Source of the DNA: Petrolisthes cinctipes
Lineage: Eukaryota; Arthropoda; Malacostraca; Decapoda; Porcellanidae
Assembly (NCBI GenBank): GCA_033782935.1
Contig: JAWQEG010000710.1
Span: 2,418,001-2,482,000 of the forward strand
Direction of reading: 5' to 3'
Length of the DNA stretch: 64,000 bases
Shown here piece by piece: positions 63,194-64,000 of this stretch. The position numbers and the translations under genes were made by a program. The notes under the pieces are model-generated. The model saw only the letters and a list, made by a program, of their open reading frames with translations, was not told the origin of the DNA and did not search any database. Each line of letters starts with the position of its first letter. Position 1 is the first letter of the stretch.

Positions 63194-64000
63194 TTTGAGG
63201 TTGAATTTGAGATATAAACGAGTGCGGAAGATGCATACACATATTGACTTTGGGCACCTAAAATATCGATTTTCAGCATGTTTTGGGACTGTATCTGAGT
63301 AGGCATGTACAGATCGCTTCTGGGACCCCAAAATATCGAATTTTCGGGTGTTTGGAGCCAGAATTTGAGATATATGCAGGTACAGAAGATGCATGCACAT
63401 ATCGACGTTTGGGCACCTAAAGATCGATTTTCAGTATGTTTTGGGCCTGTATTCTGAAAGTACTCTAACACGGAGTAGGCATGTATAGATCGCTTCTTGG
63501 ACCCAAAAATATCGATCTTTCGGGTGTTTTGGGCCTGAATTTGGGATATAAACGGGTGCAGAAGATGCATACACATATTAACTTTGGTCACCTAAAATAT
63601 CGATTTGCAGCATGTTTTGAGCCTATATTTTGAAAACATTCTAGCACTGAGTAGGCATGTACAGATCGCTTCTGGGACCCAAAAATATCGAATTTTCGGG
63701 TGTTTTGAGGTTGAATTTGGGACAAAAACGTGTGCATAAGATGCATACACATATTATCTTTGGGCACCTAAAATATCTATTTTATCATGTTTTGTGCCTG
63801 TATCTTAAAAGGCATGTACAGATCGCTTCTGGGACCCCAAAATATCGAATTTTCGGGTGCTTGGAGCCTGAATTTGAGATATTAACGGGTACAGAAGATG
63901 CATGCACAATTCGACTTTTGGGCACCTAAAATATCGATTTTCAGTATGTTTTGGGCCTGTATTTTGAAAATACTCTAATAACGGAGTAGGCATGTACAGA
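63194..64000. repeat. HOR J, copy 2, cut by window end
   Basis: Matches 61,045-61,851 with some substitutions (for example cgtgtgcataag near 63,730 versus cgggtgcagaag). The array continues past the window. Confidence 0.75.

Larger units (their letters stand above)
1..64000. repeat. Satellite DNA array, ~176-bp monomer, whole window
   Basis: The motif taggcatgtacagatcg recurs every 176 bp, with defined shorter steps, from position 62 to the last bases of the window, always in the same orientation. Other landmarks recur once per monomer: tgcatgcacatatcg, gttttgagcctgaattt, and two copies of aaaatatcga placed 88 bp apart. No non-satellite sequence longer than a few bases was seen, so every stretch without a gene here is satellite. 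GC is about 39% by counting a consensus. The array type is typical of eukaryotic centromeric or heterochromatic satellite, but centromere function cannot be read from sequence. Both ends of the window lie inside the array, so its true length is unknown. Confidence 0.97.
28171..64000. repeat. Array half with mixed A (176), B (147) and C (158) monomers
   Basis: The B and C length classes appear only in this half. The accccaaaatatcg opening of the first half-monomer, rare on the left (one case near 10,065), becomes common. Typical tails are atactctaacacgg, atattctagcactg and cattctaactagg. Because 147 is a multiple of three, minus-strand reading frames stay open longer here than in the left half. 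Confidence 0.88.

Noticed and set aside
1..64000. CRISPR array (regularly spaced direct repeats)
   Set aside because: Repeats are contiguous with no unique spacers, the unit is 176 bp, and there are no cas genes.
1..64000. Membership in the Arabidopsis-type 178-bp centromere satellite family
   Set aside because: From memory, short stretches such as catat-gactttgg and gtgttttg-ag look alike and the lengths are close, but the shared words are not in the same order or spacing. Without an alignment this is not evidence of homology.
1..64000. Tandem-repeat coding exon (surface protein or similar)
   Set aside because: 176 is not a multiple of three, so a reading frame cannot be kept through successive full monomers, and stops interrupt every frame within a few hundred bases.
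1..64000. tRNA, rRNA, telomere repeat, promoter or terminator signals
   Set aside because: None seen. TATA-like strings such as gatataaac recur in nearly every full monomer and carry no positional meaning.
1..64000. The tgcatgca and atcgat palindromes as protein-binding sites
   Set aside because: They recur once per monomer simply because the monomer repeats. They would give restriction ladders but nothing else supports a binding role.

Overview
All 64 kb is satellite DNA: one unbroken head-to-tail array of a ~176-bp monomer in a single orientation. I can support no protein-coding gene, RNA gene, transposable element, CRISPR array, origin or promoter. The array has about 39% GC (counted on a hand-made consensus). 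It is the kind of sequence found at centromeres or in pericentromeric or subtelomeric heterochromatin of a eukaryote, resolved by a long-read assembly. I do not recognise the satellite family and cannot name the organism.

Monomer structure. Each 176-bp monomer contains two ungapped 88-bp halves, which I align at about 60 of 88 matching positions. The monomer is therefore an old dimer of an 88-bp unit. Four length classes exist: A (176-177 bp, the majority), B (147 bp, 29 bp deleted), C (158 bp, 18 bp deleted) and D (98 bp, 78 bp deleted). There are also single products of recombination between half-monomers, of 88 bp and 236 bp.

Layout. 1-8,242: higher-order repeat (HOR) A, period 3,443/3,619 bp, about 2.3 nearly identical copies. 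8,243-14,184: shuffled mosaic with repeat distances of 1,682, 2,112, 1,056 and 2,816 bp. 14,185-25,684: HOR C, copies of 4,068, 3,364 and 4,068 bp. 24,480-27,139: a 1,330-bp tandem duplication. About 27,140-28,170: transition zone. From 28,171 to the end the array changes character: B and C monomers appear and D monomers vanish. 28,171-29,740 is irregular. 29,741-43,547 is HOR G (5,973 bp, then 7,834 bp carrying a 1,862-bp internal duplication), itself built from ~1,717-bp subunits. 43,548-55,661 is an older, more diverged HOR H (5.1-5.3 kb). 55,662-61,326 is HOR I (2,671 and 2,994 bp). About 61,045-64,000 is HOR J (2,149 bp).

The pattern is what repeated unequal crossover and segmental duplication would leave: near-identical young blocks (A, C, G, I) separated by shuffled or more diverged ones (8.2-14.2 kb, 43.5-55.7 kb). 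Open frames of up to 204 codons, mostly on the minus strand, are by-products of a stop-poor repeat and are not annotated as genes. The most interesting observations are the 88-bp ancestry with two recombination events at the same seam, a micro-inversion at a perfect hairpin propagated in four copies, a CENP-B-box-like site that the 147-bp class loses, and variation concentrated at CpG sites.
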